Source: Tissierellia bacterium (lineage in GTDB: Bacteria > Bacillota > Clostridia > Tissierellales > Peptoniphilaceae). Taken from it: a stretch of 62,693 nt of DNA. Location of the stretch: positions 1-62,693 of the forward strand of contig JAUNLJ010000009.1 of NCBI GenBank assembly GCA_030532305.1, read 5' to 3'. Made by a program: the position numbers and the translations under genes. How positions within the stretch are numbered: position 1 is the stretch's first letter; the number at the start of each line of letters is the position of its first letter. The notes under the pieces are model-generated. The model did not search any database, had not been told where the DNA came from, and saw only the letters and a list, made by a program, of their open reading frames with translations. Positions 25,230 through 34,704 of this stretch are shown here, one piece after another.

Positions 25230-26174
25230 TTAAAGGGAGAGCTGACCTATAAAGGTAGCCTTAAGGGCCTTTTTAGCCTCCTTGTCCAGGGCCTTGTCTT
25301 TTTTATAGAGGGCCTCAGACAAGGGGGAGGCTGGAGAGACCAGGTCTTCTAGGGGACGGTTTAGGGCCAGGGCAAAGAGAAGGACCCGGTCGGCCTCTAG
25401 ACGGTTTAGGGCCCCGTAGAGGTCCTCCTGGCTTTCTTTTTCCAGGGGTCTTAAGTAGTTTAAGACGGCTTGGCCCCTTTGGGGCAGGCGGCCATAGATC
25501 CTGGCGGCCAGGACAAAGAAGGCCAGGCTAGAAAAGAGCATAAGAAGGGCCGTGTAGGCTCCAGAGGCCAGGCCCAAACCCGATAAGACCAGGAAGCCCC
25601 CACCCAGAAGGAGGATGCCAGGGGCCCTTTCTTTTTTATAGGTCCTATCCCCCTTTAGGCCCCTTTCCTTTAGGGACTGGTCCAGAAGGTCAAACCACTG
25701 GTAGAGGGCCTTGTTAAAGCTATCGGGATTTCCCAGCCGCTGGTGGCGGAGGGTCTTAAAGGCCACCTCATCTCCCTGGCCCAGGCCCTTGATCCAGTCT
25801 AGGAGATATTTTTCATGGGCTAGGAGGTGGGCCTTTTGGTCCTTAAAATAAAGCCTGGGTTCGCCTAAGAGGTCCTCCAGGTCCACCAGGCCCCTCCGGC
25901 TAAAATCCAAGAGGCTGGCCAGGATAATGGCCTCAGGATGCTTGTAGCCTTCCAAAAAAAAGCCGGCTTCGCCAGGGCTTAGGGCCAAGACCTCAGGGGA
26001 CAGGTGGGAGGGGGAGGGGGAATCCTGACGGTTGCGGAGGTAGGCCCAGACAAAGACCAGGAGGGAGACCAGTCCCAGACCCAGCCAGAGGAATTCTGAA
26101 GAAGGCATGTGTATTTTAGATTGAATCCGGGTAAAAATAGAGGGACTAGATGGGTTAGATAATAAAAATGACAT
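25230..26174 (-). CDS. DUF2207-related membrane protein lacking the N-terminal extracellular domain
   Basis: A 314-aa protein. After a short N-terminal stretch a membrane segment (about 26-42), then a cytoplasmic region beginning LSPEVLALSPGEAGFFLEGY and LASLLDFSRRGLVDLED, the pattern typical of the C-terminal part of DUF2207 proteins, then a second pair of membrane segments (about 180-225) and a helical tail. Usual DUF2207 proteins have about 600 aa with a signal peptide and external domain, both missing here. The start at 26174 follows AAGGAT; a longer in-frame ATG (26282) overlaps trxB. Function unknown. Confidence 0.6.
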   Translation of the reverse strand: MSFLLSNPSSPSIFTRIQSKIHMPSSEFLWLGLGLVSLLVFVWAYLRNRQDSPSPSHLSPEVLALSPGEAGFFLEGYKHPEAIILASLLDFSRRGLVDLEDLLGEPRLYFKDQKAHLLAHEKYLLDWIKGLGQGDEVAFKTLRHQRLGNPDSFNKALYQWFDLLDQSLKERGLKGDRTYKKERAPGILLLGGGFLVLSGLGLASGAYTALLMLFSSLAFFVLAARIYGRLPQRGQAVLNYLRPLEKESQEDLYGALNRLEADRVLLFALALNRPLEDLVSPASPLSEALYKKDKALDKEAKKALKATFIGQLSL

Positions 26175-26229
26175 GATGAGATCCTTTCTATGAAACACCA
26201 TAAGATGAGAAAATAAGGAGGCGTGAGCT

Positions 26230-27153
26230 ATGTATGATGTAATTATTTTAGGTGGCGGGCCCGGAGGGCTTACGGCAGGCATCTATTCAGGAAGAGCCAA
26301 TCTTAAGACCCTCTTAATAGAACCCAATATCCTAGGGGGGCAAATGGCCTCCACCACTGGAGTAGAAAACTATCCTGGCGCCAGCCAAGAGGATACGGGC
26401 ATGAGCCTAGCCGAAAAGATGGCAGACCAGGCTAGAAATTTCAATGTGGAAGTGAAGTATGAAACAGCTGAAAGCCTAGACCTGGAGGGTCCTGTAAAAA
26501 AGGTCAAGACCGACCAGGCAGAGTATGAATCCAAGACGGTGATCTTGGCCATGGGGGCCCAGTCTAGAAGACTGGGGGTTCCAGGTGAAGAAGAATTTAC
26601 CGGCCGGGGGGTTTCCTACTGTGCCACCTGTGATGGCGCCTTTTACCAAGGGGGCGACATCTATGTCATTGGTGGCGGAAACTCTGCCGTAGAAGAAGGT
26701 CTTTTCCTAACCCACTTGGCCAAGAAGGTCTATATTGTCCACCGCAGAGACGCCCTAAGGGCGGACAAGTACCTCCAAGACCGGGCCTTAAATAATGAAA
26801 AGGTAGAAATTCTTTGGAATACCGTTCCTGAAGAAATTAAGGGGGACAAGACCCTAGAAAGTATGGTCCTAAGGGACACCCAAACAGGGGAACTTAGGGA
26901 GGTCAAGAAGGCAGAAGGCCAACCCATGGGCATCTTCTTCTATGTGGGCCAAGATCCTAGGACAGACCTAGTGGAGGGCCTCCTAGACCTTAACAGGGGC
27001 TATATAGTCACTGACGAAGACATGGCCACTTCCCAACCCGGGGTCTTTGCTGTAGGCGACATTCGGGACAAGAAGCTAAGACAAATTGCCACAGCCGTAG
27101 GCGATGGCGCCATAGCTGCCAATGCGGCCCTGTCCTATATAGACCACCTTTAA
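26230..27153 (+). CDS. trxB: Thioredoxin reductase
   Basis: NADPH:thioredoxin oxidoreductase flavoprotein. The 307-aa protein has the FAD loop GGGPGG (8-13), redox-active CATC (Cys131, Cys134), the NADPH loop GGGNSA with HRRDALRA for the 2'-phosphate, and the C-terminal FAVGDIRDKKLRQIATAVGDGAIAA. RBS AAGGAGG before ATG. It is divergent from the DUF2207-related gene with only 55 bp between starts, so promoters must overlap. Confidence 0.95.
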   Translation: MYDVIILGGGPGGLTAGIYSGRANLKTLLIEPNILGGQMASTTGVENYPGASQEDTGMSLAEKMADQARNFNVEVKYETAESLDLEGPVKKVKTDQAEYESKTVILAMGAQSRRLGVPGEEEFTGRGVSYCATCDGAFYQGGDIYVIGGGNSAVEEGLFLTHLAKKVYIVHRRDALRADKYLQDRALNNEKVEILWNTVPEEIKGDKTLESMVLRDTQTGELREVKKAEGQPMGIFFYVGQDPRTDLVEGLLDLNRGYIVTDEDMATSQPGVFAVGDIRDKKLRQIATAVGDGAIAANAALSYIDHL

Positions 27154-27163
27154 ATTGTAAAAG

Positions 27164-27189
27164 AAAACCTCGGAGATTCCGAGGTTTTT
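27164..27189. terminator. Terminator between trxB and the YceG-like gene
   Basis: An 11-bp perfect stem AAAACCTCGGA with TCCGAGGTTTT, loop GAT; can work for both convergent genes. Confidence 0.9.
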
Positions 27190-27220
27190 CTTATTTATAA
27201 AGGGAAATTTTCAAAAAGAC

Positions 27221-27919
27221 CTAGGGGCCACTGGGCGTGGGAGGTGCCTCTGGGACAGGGTCTTGTCCGGTCTGGCCTGTAATAAGCTCTAGGAGCTCCT
27301 GGGCCTTGATGGGTTTTTCTACCACATAGTCCCCAGAAATAATATTATTTATAAGGCCCTGGTCCTCTAGCATCTTGACAAAGCTAGGTGGATGGGTGAT
27401 CAGGCCCCTCTCTAGGAGAAGGGAGGCCACCTCTTCTGGGCTAGACCCGGAGACAATGGTAAATTCTATGCTCTCTTGGGCCTTGGCCAGGCCTTCCTGG
27501 GTGAGGTCTTCTATTATTTGCTCTTGGCTGGCATCCTCTTCAAATTCAAAGAGGCCAGGGGTAAAGTAGCCTTCCAAACCCTGGTCTAAGACCATTTGGC
27601 TAAAGTAAGTAGGGTCCTCAACAAGACCGGCCTGGGCTAAGATCTGGCCCACTTCCTCGGGGCTGGCCCCAGTAGGAATATCGACCAGGATGGTCTTGGG
27701 CGCCTTTTTGGGCTTGTCCTGGGTTAGGTTTTCTATGTCTTCCTTAGAATGTTGGAGTTCATATAAGAGGTTGAGACTTTCCTTATCTCCCAGGGTGGCG
27801 GTAAAAAGATGGTCAATCCGCCAAATAACCACATAGACTAGGAGGCCTAAGACTAAAAGAAGGACCAAGAGATGAAAGATCTTTTGGAGGCCGGAAAGAA
27901 TCTGGTTAAAAAACTTCAA
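27221..27919 (-). CDS. Membrane protein with two YceG/MltG N-terminal-type domains and no lytic domain
   Basis: A 232-aa protein with one membrane segment (about 12-37), a charged linker, then two copies of the small LysM-like module found before the catalytic domain of MltG: first LVDIPTGASPEEVGQILAQAGLV ... GLFEFEEDASQEQIIEDL, second FTIVSGSSPEEVASLLLERGLI ... GDYVVEKPIKAQELLELI. A Pro-rich tail ends it; no MltG catalytic glutamate domain follows. TTG 27919 is preferred because AGGTGAT precedes it by 4 nt; the in-frame ATG at 28003 would run through probable promoter sequence. It may bind peptidoglycan or septal proteins; that is inference. Confidence 0.6.
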   Translation of the reverse strand: MKFFNQILSGLQKIFHLLVLLLVLGLLVYVVIWRIDHLFTATLGDKESLNLLYELQHSKEDIENLTQDKPKKAPKTILVDIPTGASPEEVGQILAQAGLVEDPTYFSQMVLDQGLEGYFTPGLFEFEEDASQEQIIEDLTQEGLAKAQESIEFTIVSGSSPEEVASLLLERGLITHPPSFVKMLEDQGLINNIISGDYVVEKPIKAQELLELITGQTGQDPVPEAPPTPSGP

Positions 27920-28043
27920 AATATCACCTGCACTTTCTATAGAAGAGGCCAGTCTCCCCCATCCATGGTATAATAGGGCTAGTGACCTCAACTTTACAAA
28001 CATATACTACCATTATAACAAATATAAGGGGAAAGGAAAGTTT

Positions 28044-28982
28044 ATGCAGGAAATTTACATAGAAGAAAATGATGCCAATATGCGGATAGATCGTTTTTTA
28101 AAGAAATACCTACCCCAGGCCCCCTCCTCTGTCCTCTACAAGGGCCTTAGGAAGAAAAACATCCTCCTAAATGGCAAGAAGGCCCAGGAGAAGGATTTTC
28201 TCAAGCAGGGGGACAAGATCACCATCTATTTTAAGGAGGAGACCCTAGACAAGTTTAGGGGAGACACCCGCCAGGTTAGGGACCTGGACTATCCCAAGAT
28301 TGTTAAGGCCTACAGGCATATCCTGATTATGGCCAAGCCCGCCGGGGTCTTAAGCCATCCCGGGGGAGGGGGAAAAAATATCCTGGACCAGATGCTGGCC
28401 TATGCCAGGGACCAGGGCCTCTATGACCCTAAAAAAGAAAAGACCTTTGCCCCGGCCCTTTGCAACCGCCTAGACCGGAATACTTCAGGCCTTATAATAG
28501 GGGCCCTCTCTGCCCAGGCCCTAAGGGACATGAACCAGGCCCTAAGGGACCGGAGGGTCAAAAAATACTACCTGGCCCTGGTCCATGGCCAGATGAAAAA
28601 GGAGGTGGACCTGTCCTCTAGCCTGACCAAGGACAGGAAGAAGAACCAGGTGGTCCTGGATGAGGGGGGCCACCTGGCCCGGGCCATCTACCGGCCCCTA
28701 AGGTCCACCAAGGATAGGACCCTGGTGGAGGTGGACCTCATTACAGGCCGGACCCACCAAATCAGAAAGCAGCTCCAGGTCTTGGGCCACCCCATCCTGG
28801 GAGATAGGAAGTACGGTTTGGCCAGGGGCCAGGAAGAGGGCCTAAGCCACCAGGCCCTCCATGCCTACAAGCTGGTCTTCCCCAACTTCCAAGGGGACCT
28901 GGAGGACCTAAGTGGGGACCAAGTCCTTTATCCCCCTGAGGGGGACTTTGAAAGGGCAAAAAGGAGGATTTTCCATGACTAA
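28044..28982 (+). CDS. RluA-family pseudouridine synthase (RluC/RluD-like)
   Basis: Converts uridines of large-subunit rRNA to pseudouridine. The 312-aa protein has an N-terminal S4 RNA-binding domain (about 10-75, NMRIDRFLKKYLP) and the RluA catalytic domain with the active aspartate in CNRLDRNTSGLI and the GRTHQIRKQL motif. RBS AAAGGAAAG precedes ATG. It overlaps addB by 8 nt, so both are cotranslated. Target site within rRNA cannot be told. Confidence 0.92.
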   Translation: MQEIYIEENDANMRIDRFLKKYLPQAPSSVLYKGLRKKNILLNGKKAQEKDFLKQGDKITIYFKEETLDKFRGDTRQVRDLDYPKIVKAYRHILIMAKPAGVLSHPGGGGKNILDQMLAYARDQGLYDPKKEKTFAPALCNRLDRNTSGLIIGALSAQALRDMNQALRDRRVKKYYLALVHGQMKKEVDLSSSLTKDRKKNQVVLDEGGHLARAIYRPLRSTKDRTLVEVDLITGRTHQIRKQLQVLGHPILGDRKYGLARGQEEGLSHQALHAYKLVFPNFQGDLEDLSGDQVLYPPEGDFERAKRRIFHD

Positions 28983-31842
28983 AGAGGCTATTTTTAAACT
29001 ATATTCTCCTGGAGAGGGGGCTAAGGACCTAGTAGATGACCTCCTAGGGGAGGGGGTGGGGACCCGGATTCTTTGCCCCAACCGGATGTACATTAGCTAC
29101 CTCCAGGACCTTATTTTAAGGACCCGGGGCGGCTATTTGGGCCTGGAATTTTTGACCTTTGATGACCTGGCCCAGTCCCTGGTCCCAGGGGTTAAGAAGA
29201 CCCCCAGGGAGGTCCTGGCCCTGATCCTAAGGGACCTGATCTTAGACAAGGCCAGGTTCCAGCTCTTGGAGGCAGGGGCCTTTTTAGAAACTGCCGACCT
29301 TCTCTTGGACTTTTTTGTGACCCTCCAGGTTCAGGACCTGGACCCAGGCGACCTGGAGGCCCTGTCTTCCCCCCTCTTAAGGGAGATTTTGGCCCTCTAC
29401 CAGGACTACCTGGCCCTTTTGCAGGAGGCGGGTCTTTATGACCAGGGACGGCTTTATAGGGAGGCCCAGGCCTCCTTGGACCAGGGGGAGGACCTAGGAG
29501 GGGTCTACCTCTATGGCTTTTCTGATTTAGGGGGGGAAGAGGCCAGCCTTTTAAGGGGCCTCTTGGAAAGGGCCCACAAGCTAAAAATCTACTGGGCCTT
29601 TGGCCAGGAGGACCTAGAAGAGACCTGGGAGGCTAGGCTAGAGAGCCTAAGGGACCTGGGCTTCCAGCTAGAAGACCACCGGAAAGCCCCCAAGAGCCTG
29701 GGGAGCCTTTTGGCCTACTATAGGCGGGGGGAGGCCCCCTTGGACCTGGAGGGACTTAGGCTAATAGAAGGAGAAAAGGACCACCAGGTCTTTTATGACC
29801 TGACCCAGGCCATACTGGCCCTCCATCTAGATAAGAAGCTGGCCTTTAAGGACATGGTGGTCTATACCACTTCTTCTGAGGATCGGGATGCCTACATAGA
29901 CTACCTGTCCTCCTATCCCATTCCCTTGGACAACCCCCTGGGCCTTTTTAAGGCAGAAGACTCCCAGCTCTTAAGGGACCTAAGAACCTGCTTTTTATGG
30001 CAGGAGGAGGGCCAGGAGGGGGTCTTTGCCCGTCTGCAAACCAAATATTTTTCCCTAACCCACCGGGGGGAGGCCCTAGAAAGGGCCCTAAAGAAAATAG
30101 GCCAGAAGGACTTTAAGGACCTGGTCCAGTTTGTGAAAGAGACCCGGGAGGTGGATATGACCCGGGAAGAGTGGGAGGACCTAGCCTGTCGGGTAAGGGA
30201 CCTAGAAAAAGACCTGGGACCAGAGGCCCCCTCCTTTGTAGAGGCCCTGGACTTTTTTCAAAGAAGACTGGACCAGCTGGACCCAGAGGACCTTCCCCCC
30301 TATGAGGCCCTCCTCTACCAGGCCCTAAAAGAAGTCTTAGAGGACCTAAGGGCCTACAGCCCCTGGGTCCACCAGGTGAGGAGGGAGGAATTTTTTGATC
30401 TCCTTTTAAAGGGCCTAGGCCGGAGGGAGCTAAGAGCCCAGTTTGTCCCCCAGGGCCTCAGCGTTCTAAGCCTAGACCAGGGGGTGGGCCAGGTCTTCCC
30501 GGCTGTCTTTATTTTGGGCCTAGACGGGAGTTGGCCTGGCCTGAGGAGCCGGTCCTTTTTAGACCAGGCAGGTCTTAAAGAAGACCTAAAAAACCTAGGC
30601 TACCAGGACCCAGGGCCCATGGCGGCCTACGACCTGGCCTCCTCCCAATTTTATGAGGCCTTAGCCGGGGCCTCTCAGCTGGTTCTGGCTTGGACCAACC
30701 AGGAGGGGAGGGGGGCCTCCCCCATCCTAAAGGCCAACCCCTACTTGGGGGAGGCCATCCGATTAAAAAAAGACCAGGAAGGGCCAAAAAAAGACCCTAT
30801 TATTAGCCGGAGGGAGGACCTTTACCACTACCATATTAGCCAGGGGAAAAAAGGACCCAGACTTGAGGAAGACCCAGGCTGGAGCCGCCTAGAGGACCGG
30901 TGGGCCCTCTTAGCTAGGGGCCAGGAGGAAGGGGCCTATAGGGGCCAGATCTCAGGGCCGGCCCTAGCCCAAATCCAGTCCAGCCTAAAGACCCGGACCT
31001 TTTCTGCCAGCCTCCTAGACGCCTACCTGGCCTGCCCCTTTAAGATGTATGTGGACCTCTTTTTGGCCCCCCAGGAAGAGAGCCTGGGGCCCAAGACCCA
31101 GAAAAATATCAAGATAGGCCAGGTCTACCACAAGGTCCTAGAGGCCTATTACAGGGGAGGGGACCTAAAAGAAGACCGGCTAGAAGTGCTTCTAGACCAA
31201 GCCTTTTCTGCCTCCGGCCTGGCCTCTTTTTATCCTGGCCCCGAGGGGGACCTGGTCCAAAGCCGGATGAAGGCCAAGCTTTTAAACTACCTGGCCCAGG
31301 ACCGGGAGAGGTTAGAAAACCCAGACAAGGACCAGGGCTTTAGGCCCAGGCTGTTTGAAGAGGGCTTTTTTATGGACCTGGCCGGGGTCAAGTGGAGGGG
31401 GACCCTAGACCGGATTGATCAAAATGACCAGGGGGAAGAAATTCTCATTGACTACAAAAAGTCCAGTGCCCCCAGCTACAAGGACTTTATTTCCCGGAGG
31501 GTCTGGCAACTGGCCCTCTATGGCTATGCCCGGATCCAGGCGGGCCACCCCCTAAGGGCCCTCTACTATGCCCCCATAGAAAAGGCCTCAGCCAATATCC
31601 AAGTCATGCTAAGGGACATAGACCACTTGGGCAAGTACAAGGGGGGCAGGAAGGAAAGGTATAGGACGGCAGAAGAATTTGAGGCCTTTTTTAAGGACCT
31701 GCCCCAAGAAGTGGCCAAGGTCCTGGAAAAGATCCAGTCAGGCGCCTTTCCGGCCCAGCCCCTGGATGAGGGCCGGTGTAAAAACTGCCCCTACAAGAAA
31801 ATTTGCCGGCTAGAGGAAAGGAGGCCCAGCCATGAAGCTTAG
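28975..31842 (+). CDS. addB: AddB-type subunit of ATP-dependent helicase/nuclease
   Basis: Partner of AddA in double-strand-break processing before RecA loading. The 955-aa protein lacks a Walker A motif near its N-terminus, so only AddA should be an active helicase. C-terminal nuclease: first cluster Cys in LACPFKMYVD, GQVYHKVLEAYY, GTLDRID, catalytic ILIDYKKS, LALYGYA, and the last three iron-sulfur cysteines in CKNCPYKKIC. Start ATG 28975 follows AAGGAGG by 6 nt; the in-frame ATG at 28912 has none and lies deep in the pseudouridine synthase gene. Shorter than B. subtilis AddB (about 1150 aa). It overlaps addA by 11 nt. Confidence 0.88.
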   Translation: MTKEAIFKLYSPGEGAKDLVDDLLGEGVGTRILCPNRMYISYLQDLILRTRGGYLGLEFLTFDDLAQSLVPGVKKTPREVLALILRDLILDKARFQLLEAGAFLETADLLLDFFVTLQVQDLDPGDLEALSSPLLREILALYQDYLALLQEAGLYDQGRLYREAQASLDQGEDLGGVYLYGFSDLGGEEASLLRGLLERAHKLKIYWAFGQEDLEETWEARLESLRDLGFQLEDHRKAPKSLGSLLAYYRRGEAPLDLEGLRLIEGEKDHQVFYDLTQAILALHLDKKLAFKDMVVYTTSSEDRDAYIDYLSSYPIPLDNPLGLFKAEDSQLLRDLRTCFLWQEEGQEGVFARLQTKYFSLTHRGEALERALKKIGQKDFKDLVQFVKETREVDMTREEWEDLACRVRDLEKDLGPEAPSFVEALDFFQRRLDQLDPEDLPPYEALLYQALKEVLEDLRAYSPWVHQVRREEFFDLLLKGLGRRELRAQFVPQGLSVLSLDQGVGQVFPAVFILGLDGSWPGLRSRSFLDQAGLKEDLKNLGYQDPGPMAAYDLASSQFYEALAGASQLVLAWTNQEGRGASPILKANPYLGEAIRLKKDQEGPKKDPIISRREDLYHYHISQGKKGPRLEEDPGWSRLEDRWALLARGQEEGAYRGQISGPALAQIQSSLKTRTFSASLLDAYLACPFKMYVDLFLAPQEESLGPKTQKNIKIGQVYHKVLEAYYRGGDLKEDRLEVLLDQAFSASGLASFYPGPEGDLVQSRMKAKLLNYLAQDRERLENPDKDQGFRPRLFEEGFFMDLAGVKWRGTLDRIDQNDQGEEILIDYKKSSAPSYKDFISRRVWQLALYGYARIQAGHPLRALYYAPIEKASANIQVMLRDIDHLGKYKGGRKERYRTAEEFEAFFKDLPQEVAKVLEKIQSGAFPAQPLDEGRCKNCPYKKICRLEERRPSHEA

Positions 31843-34603
31843 GCTTAATAAAAACCAGGTCCAGGCCCTGGAAGACATAGACCACCCGGTCATCTTAAGT
31901 GCCGGAGCAGGAACGGGCAAGACCGCCGTCTTAACCCAGCGCTATATCCATATTCTTAGGGAGGGGGGCCTAAAGGTAGGCCAGGAGGTGGACCAGATCT
32001 TGGCCATTACCTTCACTAAAAAGGCCGCCGGAGAAATGAGAGACCGGATTATAGAAGGCCTTAGCCAGGAGGACCTCCCCCACCGGGACCGGCTTTTAAG
32101 AGATATGAACCGGGCCCAGATCCAGACCATGGATAGTTTTTGTAAGGACCTCCTCCAGGAATTTGGCCTGGGCCTGGGGATTAACCCGGGTTTTGGGGTC
32201 CTGGAAGAGGGGGACCAAGAAAAGTACCTAAAAGAGGCCGTCCAGGCCGGGATAAAAGATCGGCTAAAAAAAGACAGTCCCCTCTTTTACTTTTTAAAGG
32301 ACCTAGACCTGACCTCCGCCAGCCTAGAAGGTCCCCTAATAGACCTGATAAAGGAACTTAGGACCCAGAACCTAAAAGAGGAAGACCTGGAAGAAAAATT
32401 AGGGGACCTGGCCCCAGAGGTCCAGCCCTACTACCAGGAGGTCCTGGCCCTAACTAGGGATATTAGGAGGATCCTTTGGGAGCGAAAGAAGAAGGAGGGG
32501 GTCCTGGATTTTTCGGACCTCCTAATCCAGAGCCTAAGGCTCATGGAAAGAGAAGATATCAGAAGGGAGGTCCAAGACCGCTACCGGCATATTTTGATTG
32601 ATGAGTTTCAGGACACCAACCGGGCCCAGATCCAGCTCTTCTTTTCCCTGGCAGGAGAGGACAGCCGGCTCTTTTTAGTGGGAGACAAAAAACAGGCCAT
32701 CTATGGCTTTAGGGGGTCCGACATCCAGGCCTCTAAAAAGGCCCTAGAAGACCTAAGAAGGAAGGGGGCCAGGGACTATAGCCTGGTAGACAACTACAGG
32801 ACAGCCCCAGGCCTTATGGACAAGATTAATGGGTTTTTTGCCCCCAGGATGGAAGACTACCAGGCTCTTATAGGCCACGGGCAGGTGGGCCAGGGGCCAG
32901 ACCTCTCTATTTATCCCCTTCCCCTGGAAGCCAAGGCCTCCCAGGAGGAAAGGATCCAAAAGGAGGCCCAGGCCCTGGTTAAGGCCATTAGGGCCCTGGC
33001 CGGGGACTATGGCCTGGGAGATATGGCCCTACTTTTAAGAAGGCGGACCCACCAAGAGGCCTTTACCCAGGCCCTTAAGGCGGCAGACATCCCCTTTATC
33101 CAGCAGGGCCAGGGAGGGCTTTTAAAGACCCAGGAGATTGTAGACCTCCTTTCAGCCCTAGACTATATCCTAAATGAAGAAGACACCCTGGCCCGGCTGG
33201 CCTACTACCGGTCCCCCCTGGTGGGCCTAAAGGATGATTCCCTCTTTGCCCTAGAAGAGGGAGAGATGGCCTGGCTAGATAAAGAAGACCTGGCCCGCTA
33301 CAAGGAGGCAGAGGCCCTAAGGAGGGCAGCCAGAGACCTGGCAGGGGCCCAGGGGGCCCGTCCAGTCCTGGACTTTCTCTATAAGGAGCTGGACTATCCC
33401 ACCTACCTTCTGGGCCTGGACCCCCAGGGGCAAAAATACGAAAATGCCCTGGCCTTTTTGGACCTGGCCTCCACTTACGACAAGACCCAGGGCCTGGGCC
33501 TAAGGGGTTTTAGGGCCTACCTAAGGGACCTGGAGACCTATAAGGACCTAGAGGAGGCCCAGCTGGGAGGAGGAGGACAGGCCCTAACCATCTCCACCAT
33601 CCATGGGGCCAAGGGACTGGAGTATCCCGTAGTCTTCCTGGCTGACTTAGGCTACAAGACCAAGAACCAGTCCCCCCTCTTTAACCTATCCCTAGACCAG
33701 GGCCTGGGCATTAGGGGCCTAGACCCCCAGGAGGGCAGGGACCCCTACCAGGCCAATAGGGACCTAAAAAAAGAAGAAGAGGAGGCCGAGGCCCTCCGGC
33801 TCTTTTATGTGGCCATGACCCGGGCCAAGGAAAAGCTCTTTCTTATTTTAAAGGCTGACGGGGTGGACCTGGAAAAGGACCTGGTCCAGGCCTTTCCAGA
33901 CCAAATGATGGAAAACCTTAAAGAGGGCCAGGTGAAAAAAAGGCCAGCCAGCCCCCAGGCCTACCGGACCTATAAGGGGAGTAGGGAAAGGACCTGGAAA
34001 AAACCCCTGGTTACAGCCTCCAAGCTCCTGGAAAGAACCTGGGAGAAGGAGGAAGGACAAGGGGCAGAAGAGCCAAAAGACCTGGACTTTAGGCCCCTTG
34101 TTATAGGCAATGTCCTCCATGACTATGCCCGGCAGAAGGGGGGGCAGGGTGGCGACCTGGAAGAGCTTTTAAAAAGAGGCCAGCCCCCCCTTAAAGACAA
34201 GGAGGTCAGCCTGGTCAAAAGAATGGTGGCCAACTACCAGAGGACCCGAAAGACAGAAGAAATTGTAGCCACAGAGGTCCCCTTTAGGGTAGAATTTGAA
34301 GACTTTATTATCCAGGGGACCCTGGACCAGTGGCGAAAAAAAGATGGGGAGGACCTTCTTATCGACCTAAAGACCAACCTGTCTGGGGCCAGCAAGGACT
34401 CCATAGCCCACTACAGGCTCCAGCTCCTTTTCTATGGCCTGGCCTGGGAAAGGCTCTTTGGAAAGCCACCTAAACTGGCCCTGATCTACCTGTCCAAGGG
34501 AGAGCGGGTCCTTATAGACTATGACCGGGAGGAAGTCTTGGGCGCCATTAGGACCTATCTTAGAGACCTGGCCCAGGAAGAAAATCTAGGCCCTAAGTTT
34601 TAA
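31832..34603 (+). CDS. addA: ATP-dependent helicase/nuclease subunit A
   Basis: UvrD-type 3'-5' helicase with a C-terminal nuclease. The 923-aa protein has Walker A AGAGTGKTAVLTQR, motif Ia AITFTKKAAGEMRDR, motif II IDEFQDTN, motif III VGDKKQAIYGFRGSD, motif V STIHGAKGLEYPVVF and motif VI LFYVAMTRAKEKLFL; then the PD-(D/E)XK nuclease: NVLHDYAR, GTLDQW, LLIDLKTN and YRLQLLFYGLAWE. It is shorter than most AddA (about 1200 aa), as in related anaerobes. A hairpin with T-rich tail follows. Confidence 0.94.
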   Translation: MKLRLNKNQVQALEDIDHPVILSAGAGTGKTAVLTQRYIHILREGGLKVGQEVDQILAITFTKKAAGEMRDRIIEGLSQEDLPHRDRLLRDMNRAQIQTMDSFCKDLLQEFGLGLGINPGFGVLEEGDQEKYLKEAVQAGIKDRLKKDSPLFYFLKDLDLTSASLEGPLIDLIKELRTQNLKEEDLEEKLGDLAPEVQPYYQEVLALTRDIRRILWERKKKEGVLDFSDLLIQSLRLMEREDIRREVQDRYRHILIDEFQDTNRAQIQLFFSLAGEDSRLFLVGDKKQAIYGFRGSDIQASKKALEDLRRKGARDYSLVDNYRTAPGLMDKINGFFAPRMEDYQALIGHGQVGQGPDLSIYPLPLEAKASQEERIQKEAQALVKAIRALAGDYGLGDMALLLRRRTHQEAFTQALKAADIPFIQQGQGGLLKTQEIVDLLSALDYILNEEDTLARLAYYRSPLVGLKDDSLFALEEGEMAWLDKEDLARYKEAEALRRAARDLAGAQGARPVLDFLYKELDYPTYLLGLDPQGQKYENALAFLDLASTYDKTQGLGLRGFRAYLRDLETYKDLEEAQLGGGGQALTISTIHGAKGLEYPVVFLADLGYKTKNQSPLFNLSLDQGLGIRGLDPQEGRDPYQANRDLKKEEEEAEALRLFYVAMTRAKEKLFLILKADGVDLEKDLVQAFPDQMMENLKEGQVKKRPASPQAYRTYKGSRERTWKKPLVTASKLLERTWEKEEGQGAEEPKDLDFRPLVIGNVLHDYARQKGGQGGDLEELLKRGQPPLKDKEVSLVKRMVANYQRTRKTEEIVATEVPFRVEFEDFIIQGTLDQWRKKDGEDLLIDLKTNLSGASKDSIAHYRLQLLFYGLAWERLFGKPPKLALIYLSKGERVLIDYDREEVLGAIRTYLRDLAQEENLGPKF

Positions 34604-34657
34604 GAGGACCTAGAAGGGGTAAGAGTAGATTAAGAAAAAGAGGATCTTTTATAAGGG

Positions 34658-34688
34658 AGGGGCCAGAAAAATCTAGGCCCTTTCTTTT
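34658..34688 (+). terminator. Probable terminator after addA
   Basis: Stem AGGGGCC with GGCCCTT (7 bp, one wobble), 11-nt loop, then TTTCTTTT. It lies shortly before the YdbC-like gene. Confidence 0.5.
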
Positions 34689-34704
34689 ACTGGAAGGAGG
34701 ACCT

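Noticed and set aside
28912..28974. Longer addB start inside the pseudouridine synthase gene
   Set aside because: ATG 28975 has AAGGAGG at good spacing; the longer form has none and adds no conserved sequence.
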